Numbered from the stretch's first letter, positions 24,139 through 32,592 are shown. The stretch is 36,865 nucleotides of DNA from Bacillota bacterium (GCA_030019365.1 JASEFA010000015.1:1-36865), one strand, 5' to 3'. Translations and numbers: made by a program. Notes: generated by a model not told the origin, from the letters alone.

Positions 24139-25344
24139 CTATTCCGGCTGCGCGTCCGCCGCGAGAACCGGAAGGTCAGCCGCAACGAGGTCGGTGTACT
24201 TCAGGCCGCTGCCCGTATTGAACAGCACGATGCGCTCGCCCGCATCCACCAGCCCGGCATCCCGCAGGCGCAGCACGCCTGCCAGCGTGGCAGCCCCCTC
24301 GGGGCATATGAAGAGCCCCTCCTCTTCGGCCAGCTCCCTCATCAAGGTCAGGATCTCCCGGTCGCTCACCGCAACCGCAGTCCCGCCCGTGTCGCGGATG
24401 GCACGCAGGATGAGGAAGTCCCCCAGCGCCTTGGGCACCCGGATGCCTCCAGCCACCGTCTGCGCCCCCACGAAGAACTCCGACTCGGCCTTCCCTTCCC
24501 GGAAGGCCTTCACGATGGGGGCGCACCCCTCCGACTGCACCGCTACCAGCCGGGGACGCTTGTGACCGATCCACCCCACCCGCTCCAGCTCGTCGAACGC
24601 CTTCCACATCCCGATGAGCCCCACCCCGCCGCCGCACGGGTACAGGACGACTTCGGGCAGCTCCCACCCGAACTGCTGGGCAAGCTCCAGCCCCATCGTC
24701 TTCTTGCCCTCAATGCGGTACGGCTCCTTGAGGGTGGAAGCATCGTACCAGCCGTACCTGGAGATCCCGCGGGAGATGAACTTCCCGGCATCGGAGATAA
24801 GGCCATCGATCAGATACGTGCGCGCGCCGGCCACCACGCACTCCTTGACCGCCCCGGAAGGGGCGTCCTTAGGCATCGCCACGTGCGACCGTATCCCGGC
24901 GCGCGCCGCGTACAGCGACCACGCCCCTCCCGCATTCCCCGCAGTGGGCATGGCGATGTCGCTGGCGCCAAGCTCAAGGGCCCTCGTCACCCCAACCGCA
25001 GCACCACGGGACTTGAAGGTCCCGGTAGGATTGCGACCCTCGTCCTTCAGGTACACGCGCCCCAAGCCGCGCTTGGAACCCCACCTCCGCAGAGGCAAGA
25101 CCGGAGTCCAGCCCTCGCCCATTGAGGCGGCTCTCCCGGCATCCTCCACCGGCAGGAACTCCCGGTACCGCCACAGGGAAGCCTCCCGCCCGACCAGGTC
25201 CTCTTTCCTCACCGCCCCCTTCACCCGGTCCAGGTCATACCTGACCAGAAGCGGGCCTCCACACGAGCAGAGGTGCTGCTCGCGAAATGCGTCGTGCACC
25301 TTCCCACAACGCGCGCACTCCAGGTGTGTCATGAAACTGGCCAC
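24139..25344 (-). CDS. Threonine-synthase-like fold-type II PLP enzyme with N-terminal zinc ribbon
   Basis: An N-terminal zinc-ribbon pair (CARC at residues 10-13 and CSCGG starting at 26) is typical of the longer threonine synthase and cysteate synthase group. The PLP-binding core follows: LKDEGRNPTGTFKSRGAAVGV (PLP lysine about residue 111), PTAGNAGGAWSLYAARAGI for the cofactor ring, and CGGGVGLIGMWKAF as the phosphate loop. True threonine synthases normally have FKDRG where this has FKSRG, so the substrate may be another O-phospho- or O-acyl-hydroxy amino acid, or an amino acid undergoing elimination. GTG at 25344 is chosen because GAGGTGA lies just upstream; ATG at 25332 is possible, and the open frame further upstream lacks family similarity. 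No homoserine-pathway gene is nearby. Confidence 0.8.
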   Translation of the reverse strand: MASFMTHLECARCGKVHDAFREQHLCSCGGPLLVRYDLDRVKGAVRKEDLVGREASLWRYREFLPVEDAGRAASMGEGWTPVLPLRRWGSKRGLGRVYLKDEGRNPTGTFKSRGAAVGVTRALELGASDIAMPTAGNAGGAWSLYAARAGIRSHVAMPKDAPSGAVKECVVAGARTYLIDGLISDAGKFISRGISRYGWYDASTLKEPYRIEGKKTMGLELAQQFGWELPEVVLYPCGGGVGLIGMWKAFDELERVGWIGHKRPRLVAVQSEGCAPIVKAFREGKAESEFFVGAQTVAGGIRVPKALGDFLILRAIRDTGGTAVAVSDREILTLMRELAEEEGLFICPEGAATLAGVLRLRDAGLVDAGERIVLFNTGSGLKYTDLVAADLPVLAADAQPE

Positions 25345-25438
25345 AGTCTTCACCTCGTCACCCGGGTTGCACCCGGCAAAATCCGCGTACTTGAGGAAGG
25401 GTATTCCACTGCCCCGCCGCACCAGAAACGCTCGGCCA

Positions 25439-26797
25439 TCACCCCGGCTGGGCGCAGAACCTGCGCACCGCATTGTACAGAACGCGCACACCGAAAACCA
25501 GGTTTTCTACCGAGATACGTTCGTTGTGACCATGTACCAGTGACCCCCGGGGCGCGCAGGGATCGGGACGAATGGGCATGAAACCATATACCCTGACCCC
25601 GCTCTTCCTGCACAGGTGCTTCGCGTCCGTGCCGCCGGTCGACAGAAAGGGCACCAGCACTGCTCCGGGGTCCTCCTGAGCGATCGCGTCCGCCATGCAA
25701 CGGTACAGCTCAGAGTCGGGGTCGGCTTCCAGACCCGGGCCAGCATCCGTGACTTCCAGCTCCACTCTATCCCCGACAGAAGACAGCTCCTCACATACCC
25801 GAGCAGCGAACACATCCGGGTCAGAACCGGGTACCAGCCTGGCGTCCACCCATACGCTGGCCTCCGACGGTATAACGTTTATCTTCTCGCCAGCCCTCAG
25901 AATGGTAGGACTGAGCGTATCCCGGGTGAGAGCCCACAGCTCCTCCGCCAGGCCGTCGGGCAACAGAGATGCCTCTTCCGGGCTGACTTCGCAACCTTGG
26001 GCCAGCTTTTCAAGGACACCAGCGATCTCCGGTGGCTGCCCCGCTGCCGTGATCCGTACGAACTCCTGCACCGTGCGCGTGACCCGGGCCGGCATCCTCA
26101 TCGCACCCAAACGCTGCAACACGTGCCCCATGAGGAGCACGGAGTTGTCCGAAGCAGGCCGGGACGCGTGCCCCGCGCTGCCTCTGGCCGTCACGCGGAA
26201 GCGACACCGCCCCTTCTCGCCCACCTGACAGGTGTAGAGCTTCCGGCCGCCCAGGGCGACACCATGGCCGCCCCCCTCGTTGATCACGTGGGGGGCATCG
26301 ACCAGGTCAGGTCGATTCGACACCAGCCACCCGGCTCCCAGCCTTCCGCCCGTCTCCTCGTCAGCTGTGGCAGCCAGGATCACGTCGCGCCCCAACCTCT
26401 CACCATTGCGCCAGAGGAGCAACAGCACCATGACCTCCATAACGGTGAGGCCTTTGCAATCCAGCGCCCCCCGTCCCCAGACGTATCCCTCGGCCAGCTC
26501 ACCCGAGAACGGATCGCGCTCCCATTTGTCCCTTTCCACGCCCACCACGTCCAGATGCGACAGCAGGAGCAGCGGCTCCCCCCGCTCCCCGGAACCCAGA
26601 AGGCGGCAGGTCAGGCTACCGCGCCCCGGCTCAGGTTCCACCACCCCTGGCCTGAGCCCCTCGCGCGCCAGCAGTTCCGCCAGGCAGGAAGCCGCGGCCG
26701 TCTCGTTCCCAGGTGGATTGGTGGTGTTGATCCGGACGAGATCCTGCAGCAGGGTCGTCGCCTCTTCACCTACCGCTTCCCAGTCCACATCCCGCAT
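25439..26797 (-). CDS. M20-family metallopeptidase (ArgE/DapE/carboxypeptidase-S type)
   Basis: The 452-residue zinc hydrolase has LQDLVRINTTNPPGNE at the N-terminus and the first metal motif LSHLDVVG (His81, Asp83). The bridging aspartate follows in YVWGRGALDCKG (Asp113), and the catalytic and ligand glutamates in ATADEETGG (Glu147, Glu148). A lid domain contains SAGHASRP, and a late metal-binding region includes GGTDAKHL. NPPGNE and the length are typical of the carboxypeptidase/acylase subgroup acting on dipeptides or N-acyl amino acids. ATG at 26797 follows a GGGGGCGG stretch; an in-frame start at 26830 is possible. It lies between the unrecognised conserved gene (57 bases) and the threonine-synthase-like gene (94 bases). 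Its metal sites are intact, so it is presumably active. Confidence 0.92.
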   Translation of the reverse strand: MRDVDWEAVGEEATTLLQDLVRINTTNPPGNETAAASCLAELLAREGLRPGVVEPEPGRGSLTCRLLGSGERGEPLLLLSHLDVVGVERDKWERDPFSGELAEGYVWGRGALDCKGLTVMEVMVLLLLWRNGERLGRDVILAATADEETGGRLGAGWLVSNRPDLVDAPHVINEGGGHGVALGGRKLYTCQVGEKGRCRFRVTARGSAGHASRPASDNSVLLMGHVLQRLGAMRMPARVTRTVQEFVRITAAGQPPEIAGVLEKLAQGCEVSPEEASLLPDGLAEELWALTRDTLSPTILRAGEKINVIPSEASVWVDARLVPGSDPDVFAARVCEELSSVGDRVELEVTDAGPGLEADPDSELYRCMADAIAQEDPGAVLVPFLSTGGTDAKHLCRKSGVRVYGFMPIRPDPCAPRGSLVHGHNERISVENLVFGVRVLYNAVRRFCAQPG

Positions 26798-26854
26798 CTG
26801 ATTGCCGCCCCCAATCGAGATTTGCCGCAAAATGAACCACGTAGTGCCGGTTGC

Positions 26855-27706
26855 TCACTCCCACTTACCAAAACCTCGCTTGCCCCACTGCCTCCAGATG
26901 CACGGCCAGTGCTCCCGGCATCGCCGGTGGCCTGCCCGGCACTCCACCATGGTCGCGGGGTTGCCGCTGGTGCGCGCACCCTTGACTCCCAGCACGGCAG
27001 CTATGGCAGCCTGCACCTGCGCTTCGTCGCCCTCGGCCACCAGGGTGGTGGCCCCCTCCGCCCCGTCTATCCCTCCCCGGCCGATGACGGTGCAACGTGT
27101 CCCTGACAGCATCTCCAGGGCTTCCCTTTCCGTGACCACCTGACCGAAGACAGGCATCAGCCCGACCGGCATGCCGAGTGACCATGACGTACCCCTCATG
27201 CCGCAGCGCTGTGCGGCTTCGTCGATGGGGCCGGGGATGAGCTTCTCGAGCCCGCAGGCTACGATCACTTTGACACCCTGTGCCACCAAGCCCGCGAGTG
27301 CTCGGCCAGGATTGCCACCCAGCAGGCTGCCTGCCATCATCGCCGCCCTACCCCAGGGATCGAGGGCATTTGCCCCCAAAACCGCCACGTCTCCGGAACC
27401 GAGCGACGCCACCTCCTCTCCGAAGCGGTGATCTATGTTCCGCCAGGTACCCTTCTCCAGCAGAATGCTGTGGGGGGCCTCATGGTCCGAATGCCAGGCC
27501 GCCTTTGTCCCCCGCGGAGAAACCCGCCCGGAAATGCGGAGCGGCACCCCCACCAGCTCCTCCGCCAGGGCCGATACCGTGGTCCCTCCTTTTAGCAGGA
27601 TCTTGCCGGTTTCCAGAGAACGTCTCACATCTGGCATGGACGCGATGCCGCGCGCTATCAAGGCCTTCGCTTCCGCCACCGTCACCGTGAACTGCGCCCG
27701 GATCAC
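26855..27706 (-). CDS. Conserved protein of unknown function, possible ISOCOT-like fold
   Basis: I do not recognise an annotated family. The 283-residue protein is cytoplasmic by composition. Residues 35-50 (ILLKGGTTVSALAEEL) resemble the G-T/S-T-T-x-x-x-L-A phosphate-binding loop of DeoR sensor domains and CoA-transferase-like (ISOCOT) folds. About 60 residues later DVAVLGANALDPWGRAAM resembles the 'GAnaid' strand-loop of the same superfamily. The C-terminal 30 residues are rich in Cys, His, Trp and Arg (ECRAGHRRCREHWPCIWRQW) and could bind metal or nucleic acid. GTG at 27706 overlaps the TGA of the YheO-like regulator by 4 bases (GTGA), so the two proteins are translationally coupled and probably work together. 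The fold assignment is only inference. Confidence 0.65.
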   Translation of the reverse strand: MIRAQFTVTVAEAKALIARGIASMPDVRRSLETGKILLKGGTTVSALAEELVGVPLRISGRVSPRGTKAAWHSDHEAPHSILLEKGTWRNIDHRFGEEVASLGSGDVAVLGANALDPWGRAAMMAGSLLGGNPGRALAGLVAQGVKVIVACGLEKLIPGPIDEAAQRCGMRGTSWSLGMPVGLMPVFGQVVTEREALEMLSGTRCTVIGRGGIDGAEGATTLVAEGDEAQVQAAIAAVLGVKGARTSGNPATMVECRAGHRRCREHWPCIWRQWGKRGFGKWE

Positions 27707-28389
27707 AGGAGGTCCTCCCTCGTGGCCCGGGCTTCCTCCAGGTACGCGTACACCGTGTATCGGGAGACCCCCAGGATCGAGGCCAGATAGTCAACCGCTC
27801 CCTTAATCAGGAATGTGCCTTTCCGGTCAAGGGCCCGCACCAGTTCCACCCGCTCCGCCCGGTCTGTGCCGGAGGCCGGCTTGCCCAGTCCTTTCACCGC
27901 CCTGTCAACCAGCAGCGCGAGAACCTCCGAAACATCGGTGGGGAACGTTTCCACAGCATCCTCGTTTGCCCTCACCGGCTGAGGCTGCGCCGCGGTGAAC
28001 TGCTTCAAAGTCTCCATCAACTGTTCAAAAGCATTCACGTCAACGTTTACGCATACACAGCCTCGGATGCGACCGGCCTCATCTCGCAAGAACATGGTGG
28101 ACGACCGCAGACGCCTGCCGTCCTTCGCGCGTGTCTCATACCCGATGATGTCCGCGGCCCGGTCCCCGTATGTGCGGAGCACCTTGAGCACCAGGTCGGT
28201 GATAGGAGCACCCGGCTGGCGGCCCGTCACCTTACCTTCAATGAACACCAGGGAATGATCGGGCTCTTTCAGGTCGTGGATGACGACCTCGAACCAGGGC
28301 CCCAGAGTCTGGGCGATGCCCTTCAACACGGGGACGAGCACGGACTCCTGCGGGTTAAGTAGATCATCGACAGCCAAATCCACCCCCAC
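27703..28389 (-). CDS. YheO/DauR-type transcriptional regulator (PAS-like domain plus C-terminal HTH)
   Basis: The 228-residue protein has the YheO layout. Residues 15-120 form a PAS-like sensor (VLKGIAQTLGPWFEVVIHDLKEPDHSLVFIEG, then ITDLVLKVLRTYGD and STMFLRDEAGRIRGCVCVNVD). A linker follows, and a C-terminal helix-turn-helix at about 190-225 (GTFLIKGAVDYLASILGVSRYTVYAYLEEA). A studied relative, DauR, represses D-amino-acid catabolism genes, which fits the racemase and hydantoin-type genes next door. The GTG start at 28389 lies inside a long G run that also supplies the ribosome binding site; GTG at 28383 is an alternative. It lies 33 bases after the AroM-like gene and overlaps the next gene by 4 bases. 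Confidence 0.9.
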   Translation of the reverse strand: MGVDLAVDDLLNPQESVLVPVLKGIAQTLGPWFEVVIHDLKEPDHSLVFIEGKVTGRQPGAPITDLVLKVLRTYGDRAADIIGYETRAKDGRRLRSSTMFLRDEAGRIRGCVCVNVDVNAFEQLMETLKQFTAAQPQPVRANEDAVETFPTDVSEVLALLVDRAVKGLGKPASGTDRAERVELVRALDRKGTFLIKGAVDYLASILGVSRYTVYAYLEEARATREDLL

Positions 28390-28422
28390 CCCCCCCCACA
28401 GTGGCGTGCCTTCTGACTCGCC

Positions 28423-29100
28423 CTACGCAGAGGATGCTATTTCCTGGACGACCCGTGCCACTACCGAACGCGCCAGTACCACGGGGCCTCGGAACACCTT
28501 CCGCGCCCGGGACTTCATCTCAGAAGAGTACCCGAAGCAATTCATGAACACCAGGTCGCACCCAGCTTCCGCCAGCCTCCGGGCCGCCTCCTGGATCCTG
28601 TCCTGAGGCTCATAAGGCGAGGCGTGCATCGCTACCGCCCGCACGCCACGGCGTGCAAAGGCCGCCTGAGCTGCCGCCACCTGCTCTGGCAAAGGCACCA
28701 GCACGCCCAACAACCCATCACCGACCAGTGCTGCGACCACCGAATGGCACACATCGGACGAACGCACCAGCCTGGGCTCGCTCGCAAGCCCGGGGAAATC
28801 CCCCGTGCACATGAGCACCACCAGGTCACTGCCGCCCGCGAGCGCCTGGCGCGCCTTTTCACCGATGAGAGGAACCAGAGCCTTCTTGGCCAGCACCACC
28901 GTCCGGCCATCACGCAGGGGGGTCACGATGCGATCCTCGTCCCCTACCGGTGCCATCCCGGCGATCTCGGCCGACTCAAGACCGTCCAGGACTCCCACCT
29001 CCTGCACGGCACATTCCGTGCCCAGCAGTGCTGCGAACTCGGGCACAAGCGTGTCCGGACGCGGCGTCTGACCCACCATAAGCAAAGTTACGCGTGCCAA
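28423..29100 (-). CDS. AroM-family protein
   Basis: The protein of about 225 residues has the AroM opening VTLLMVGQTPRPDTLVPEF. It also carries LMCTGDFPG and a late GCDLVFMNCFGYSSEMK segment, with Cys in the positions that resemble the two catalytic cysteines of the Asp/Glu racemase superfamily. The biochemical role of AroM is not established; in enterobacteria it is co-transcribed with a shikimate kinase gene, but here no shikimate gene is present. TTG at 29100 is chosen because a near-perfect GGAGGTGA precedes it by 7 bases. It overlaps the racemase-like gene by 13 bases. Two adjacent genes of related fold suggest consecutive or partner functions. Confidence 0.88.
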   Translation of the reverse strand: MARVTLLMVGQTPRPDTLVPEFAALLGTECAVQEVGVLDGLESAEIAGMAPVGDEDRIVTPLRDGRTVVLAKKALVPLIGEKARQALAGGSDLVVLMCTGDFPGLASEPRLVRSSDVCHSVVAALVGDGLLGVLVPLPEQVAAAQAAFARRGVRAVAMHASPYEPQDRIQEAARRLAEAGCDLVFMNCFGYSSEMKSRARKVFRGPVVLARSVVARVVQEIASSA

Positions 29101-29756
29101 CCCCGGATCACCTCCCACAGCATCGCCCCCGCCGCCACGACCGGGTCCACCACCGGCAGAGCGAACTCAGCCTTCAGGATGGGCACTACCCCCATGCTCG
29201 ACAGCCCACAGCATCCAAACAGCATCACGTCGGCCCCGTCCCTCCCCGCCCGCTCTGCCGCCTCAAGCACGGCTGCCCTTCCCGCACCGGAAAGCAGGTC
29301 GCAAGCCGTCCGCATGCCCTGAGCTGAATAAAACCCGAGCAGCCGCCGGCCCAGGACTTCCCGTACGGGTCGCGGCACGGACCCTTCCAGCCCCAGGACA
29401 GCCACGCGTTCCCCGTGGGCGGCCGCCACCGCCGCCCCGGAAGAACCGGCCCCGACGACCGGCACGCCCACTGCTTTGCGCACCTCGGCCAGGCCCGGAT
29501 CAGCAGCGCAGGTGATCACCAGGCCATCGACCTCGGACGCCATCTCCGCTGCCAGGGCAACCACCTTTGGCACGGCGACGCCCTCGGAGGCCTCGTCGAA
29601 AATCCCCAGGGGCTGGTCGGCGATGCACCGGGACAAAGTGCGCATGCCCGGAAAAGCCGCCTCCAGGATCCTGCCATGCGCTCCCAGCACCTCCGGGTCG
29701 TCCGTGGTAAGTACCCGTATGACCCCAACCCGAACCGAGCCACCAGCGGCGGTCAC
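29088..29756 (-). CDS. Hydantoin-racemase-like protein (Asp/Glu racemase superfamily)
   Basis: The 222-residue protein has the two-cysteine active-site arrangement of cofactor-independent racemases: Cys83 in VITCAADPGLAEVR and Cys182/183 in MLFGCCGLSSMG. The rest matches the hydantoin racemase group (VGVIRVLTTDDPEVLGAHGRIL, then VPVVGAGSSGAAVAAAHG and VAVLGLE). These enzymes invert 5-substituted hydantoins or related cyclic ureides, sometimes other 2-substituted acids. The GTG start at 29756 overlaps the TGA of the upstream desulfurase-like gene by 4 bases, and the AroM-like gene overlaps its 3' end by 13 bases. This tight packing supports a shared pathway with the thiohydantoin-desulfurase-like proteins. 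Confidence 0.87.
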   Translation of the reverse strand: MTAAGGSVRVGVIRVLTTDDPEVLGAHGRILEAAFPGMRTLSRCIADQPLGIFDEASEGVAVPKVVALAAEMASEVDGLVITCAADPGLAEVRKAVGVPVVGAGSSGAAVAAAHGERVAVLGLEGSVPRPVREVLGRRLLGFYSAQGMRTACDLLSGAGRAAVLEAAERAGRDGADVMLFGCCGLSSMGVVPILKAEFALPVVDPVVAAGAMLWEVIRGWHA

Positions 29757-30901
29757 CGGCCCATCTCCCCCTTCGCCAGAACCTCTTCTATCGGCCGGTA
29801 CTGAATGTCAAACCCGAAGTGAGCCGGCCCCAGGTTATCCAATCCCTCCGGCGTGCGGTACTGGGGTCTGGCGCGCTGCCCCACCACCGCCACACGCTGG
29901 CCTGCGGCCACCTGGGGGTTGGTCAGAGGCATCCCGGCGTCGACGTCTACGATGGAGATGAGATCCGGCGCCGTGACGTAAGGCTCCTCGTCGACCCAGC
30001 TGACCAGGTTTTCGTTTTTGAACCAGATTCTGAGCGTCTGACCCGCCCACGAGTCCTCCCCGCTGATCACGTGCTCCCCCCAGAAGAAGCCATCGCGGTT
30101 TTCTCCGCTGGCCCGGGTAACTCTTCCCCGGAAGATGACCCGGCCCCCGGCGCTGGCAGCGCCCGCCTCAGCCACGTCTATGCCGCTCTTCCGCGCGTCG
30201 AGCATGGCCTTCCCCACCCGGAACGCCTCACTGAGGGTGCGCAGGACAGCAACCGCCCTGGCCTCACGCACCTTCATGAGAAAACCGGCCACGCCCGTGT
30301 GCCCGAAAGACGCCACGGCCAGGTGTCTGACCATCCGTTCTGCCATCTGCGGGCTCAGTGCCTCCCTGACCACGCACCTGTTGCCCCAGGCATCCACCGT
30401 GGCAAGGGGCCAGATCTTGCCCCCGCCCAGGCACGGCGTGGTATTCGAAAGCTCCGGGATCGCCCGCCCCGCATAGTCGGCATCCAGCACCGGAATGCCC
30501 AGGTACGATCCGGTGGTCAGGGCAACACACGTGTTGGAGGCGCCCAGTTCCGGTGGCACGATCGCGCCCACCGTGACCCCGGTGGCCGCCTCAAGTTCAC
30601 GCACTGCCTCGGCCACATGATAGTAAAACTGGTTTTCCTCGTGCATCCCCAGGTTTTCCCTGAGTTCGATCATGGCAGGTGTGGGTGCCGCCGGCGAACC
30701 GGTTCTGCTCACCCTGACGCACCACGCCTCCGCATCGACCTCCTCGGGATCTGTCCATCCCACCGTACGCTGTGCCGACAGCTCTCTCTCGATGAGCATT
30801 CTCCCCCGCCCGGGGTCGCCTCCCCCGCCCGTGGCGAAAAGGGTGAGCCCGATCAGGAAAGCCTCGATGTCTTCCGGCTCCCTCAAGAACGTGGTGGACA
30901 T
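29753..30901 (-). CDS. S-methyl-thiohydantoin desulfurase-like protein (former DUF917), copy A
   Basis: The 382-residue protein carries the family's N-terminal TGGGGDPGRGR motif (about residues 24-34) and the PPELGASNTCVAL segment. LDADYAGRAIPELSNTTPC follows (about 139-157), then the C-terminal FKNENLVSWVDEEPYVTAPDLISIVD strand pattern. It ends with the FGFDIQYRPIEEVL tail. Characterised relatives hydrolyse the C-S bond of S-methyl-thiohydantoins or act in thiohydantoin (ergothioneine-derived) breakdown. ATG at 30901 has GGGGAGG upstream. It lies 18 bases after the PotC-like permease gene and overlaps the racemase-like gene by 4 bases. A second, clearly related but diverged copy lies at 32593-33732, on the other side of the permease pair. 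Confidence 0.88.
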   Translation of the reverse strand: MSTTFLREPEDIEAFLIGLTLFATGGGGDPGRGRMLIERELSAQRTVGWTDPEEVDAEAWCVRVSRTGSPAAPTPAMIELRENLGMHEENQFYYHVAEAVRELEAATGVTVGAIVPPELGASNTCVALTTGSYLGIPVLDADYAGRAIPELSNTTPCLGGGKIWPLATVDAWGNRCVVREALSPQMAERMVRHLAVASFGHTGVAGFLMKVREARAVAVLRTLSEAFRVGKAMLDARKSGIDVAEAGAASAGGRVIFRGRVTRASGENRDGFFWGEHVISGEDSWAGQTLRIWFKNENLVSWVDEEPYVTAPDLISIVDVDAGMPLTNPQVAAGQRVAVVGQRARPQYRTPEGLDNLGPAHFGFDIQYRPIEEVLAKGEMGR

Positions 30902-30919
30902 GCTTCCTTACCTCCCCGG

Positions 30920-31726
30920 CTACTTGCCGCCCCAGTATATACTCTCGAGGCCGACGAACCTCTCGGTGACAAAGATCACAAACGCGGTCATGGCAATGGT
31001 TACGGTACCCACCGCTGCAGCGGTAGGATCGAACTGAAAACGCAAGTAGTCAAACACTTGAATCGGGAGCGTCGTCATCCCGACCCCTGAGAGCAGCAGG
31101 GAAATCGGGAACTGGTCGAATGACGTAATAAAGGAAAACATGGCCCCGGATATGAGCCCCCCTTTCACGAGGGGCAGGGTGATCCGGAGGAGCGTGGCCA
31201 CCGGGCCAGCTCCCAGGCTCCGCGCCGCCTCCTCCAGACAGCGGTCAAAGTTGTACAGTGCGGTGCTCACCGCCAGGAACACGTAAGGAATCGTAACCAG
31301 CACGTGACCCAGGAGCAGGCCAGGGTATGTCCCGCCCAGACCTATACTGTAAAAGAAGATGAGGAGGGCCGTCCCGGTCAGCATCCCCGGCAGCATCATG
31401 GGCGCCGCGTGGAAGATCCTGAGGAAGTCTCTAGCCTTCCGCGAGTGCCGGACAACGTAAAAGCTCGCCATCGTTCCGACCACAGTTGAGATGCAGGTCG
31501 CGGCCAATGCCAGCTTCAGGCTGAACACGAACGACCTGATGAACGGCTCACTCTCGAAAAACTTCCTGAACCAGCGCAATGACAGCCCCTGGGGCGGGAA
31601 CGTCAGGTACTCGCCGGCGTTGAAAGCCGCCAGCACTACGATCACTATGGGTAACAAGAGGAACACGTATATCACGGCAACAAACACGCCCAGCCCGATG
31701 CTCCGCTGCCGCCGCCTTCTCTTCAC
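30920..31726 (-). CDS. PotC-like ABC transporter permease (polyamine/iron/thiamine-type)
   Basis: This 268-residue membrane protein has an N-terminal basic stretch, then LGVFVAVIYVFLLLPIVIVVLAAFNAG and the loop LSLRWFRKFFES typical of PotC (xxLTLxWYxxLF). Further helices follow. The ATPase-contacting loop CLEEAARSLGAGPVATLLRITLP is present, and the last helices contain GTVTIAMTAFVIFVTERFVG. GTG at 31726 begins one base after the PotB-like stop. With that gene, the ATPase and the binding protein it forms a complete four-component importer. The system is split by the two desulfurase-like genes, which strongly suggests that it imports their substrate. Confidence 0.93.
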   Translation of the reverse strand: MKRRRRQRSIGLGVFVAVIYVFLLLPIVIVVLAAFNAGEYLTFPPQGLSLRWFRKFFESEPFIRSFVFSLKLALAATCISTVVGTMASFYVVRHSRKARDFLRIFHAAPMMLPGMLTGTALLIFFYSIGLGGTYPGLLLGHVLVTIPYVFLAVSTALYNFDRCLEEAARSLGAGPVATLLRITLPLVKGGLISGAMFSFITSFDQFPISLLLSGVGMTTLPIQVFDYLRFQFDPTAAAVGTVTIAMTAFVIFVTERFVGLESIYWGGK

Positions 31727-31727
31727 G

Positions 31728-32591
31728 CTACGCGAGCCCCCTCATGAGCCGATTCATCACCCGCGTGTACAGGAAGATGAGTAATCCCGAGACCGCGAAC
31801 AGAACCATAGCCAGCGCAGAACCAAACGGCCAGTTGAATATGTCCATCACCTGCTGCACCACCAGGATGGGAGTCATCATCACCTGGAATCCGCCCAGCA
31901 GCACAGGGATTGCATAGGCGCTTACCACCTGCAGGAACACCAGCAGGCTTCCCGAATACACCCCCGGCAAGCTCATGGGCAGCGTCACCCGCCAGAATGC
32001 AAGCGGAGGCGAAGCACCCAAGCTCCTGGCTGCCTGCTCGAACGCTGGGTCTATCGTCTGGATACTCCCCGTGAGGGAGAGGATCACGAACGGCAGGTTG
32101 ATGTGTACCAGTCCCAGCATAACCCCAAACGGGTTGTACATGAGGTGGTATGGTCCGGCGCCCACCCGGGTCAGCACGCTGTTGATGAGCCCGCTGTCTG
32201 CCAGGAGCACCATCCACCCGTAACACCGGATGACCACGCCCACCAGCAGCGGCGACAGGATCCCTATCGTCAGGAGCGCCTTCCACCTGGTGCGCGCCCG
32301 CGCAAGGTAATACGCGACCGGGTACCCCAGCAGCAGGCATGCCACGGTCGTGGCCACGCTGTACAACACGGTCCACCCCATGATGCGCAGGTAGTACCCA
32401 TCGCCCAGCGCCTTCGCATAGTTGGCCAGTGTGAATACCTTCTCGTACCCCGCTATTTGCCCCGGCTTGAAGAAGCTCATCGGCACCATGTAGCAGTACG
32501 GTGCGACGAGCAAGAACGATATCAGCAACACCGACGGCACGAGAAGCAGGAATGTCGTCGTCAGCACCTTCCTCCGTGCCCCGGTTGCCAA
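31728..32591 (-). CDS. PotB-like ABC transporter permease
   Basis: The permease of about 287 residues opens with a basic segment and VLTTTFLLLVPSVLLISFLLVAPYCYMVPMSFF. It then has FTLANYAKALGDGYYLRIMGWTVLYS, the usual PotB/YdcU periplasmic loop. RCYGWMVLLADSGLINSVL is characteristic of PotB permeases, and the EAA loop AFEQAARSLGASPPLAFWRVTLP is present. TTG at 32591 is preferred: it lies behind a GGGGGGAG stretch and one base after the stop of desulfurase-like copy B. ATG at 32606 would overlap that gene and has no clear ribosome binding site. The PotC-like gene starts one base after its stop. Confidence 0.93.
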   Translation of the reverse strand: MATGARRKVLTTTFLLLVPSVLLISFLLVAPYCYMVPMSFFKPGQIAGYEKVFTLANYAKALGDGYYLRIMGWTVLYSVATTVACLLLGYPVAYYLARARTRWKALLTIGILSPLLVGVVIRCYGWMVLLADSGLINSVLTRVGAGPYHLMYNPFGVMLGLVHINLPFVILSLTGSIQTIDPAFEQAARSLGASPPLAFWRVTLPMSLPGVYSGSLLVFLQVVSAYAIPVLLGGFQVMMTPILVVQQVMDIFNWPFGSALAMVLFAVSGLLIFLYTRVMNRLMRGLA

Positions 32592-32592
32592 C

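Noticed and set aside
25616-27106. A 496-codon plus-strand open frame opposite the M20 peptidase and the unknown protein.
   Set aside because: It crosses two minus-strand genes and their gap, has no domain, and is composed as an antisense frame.
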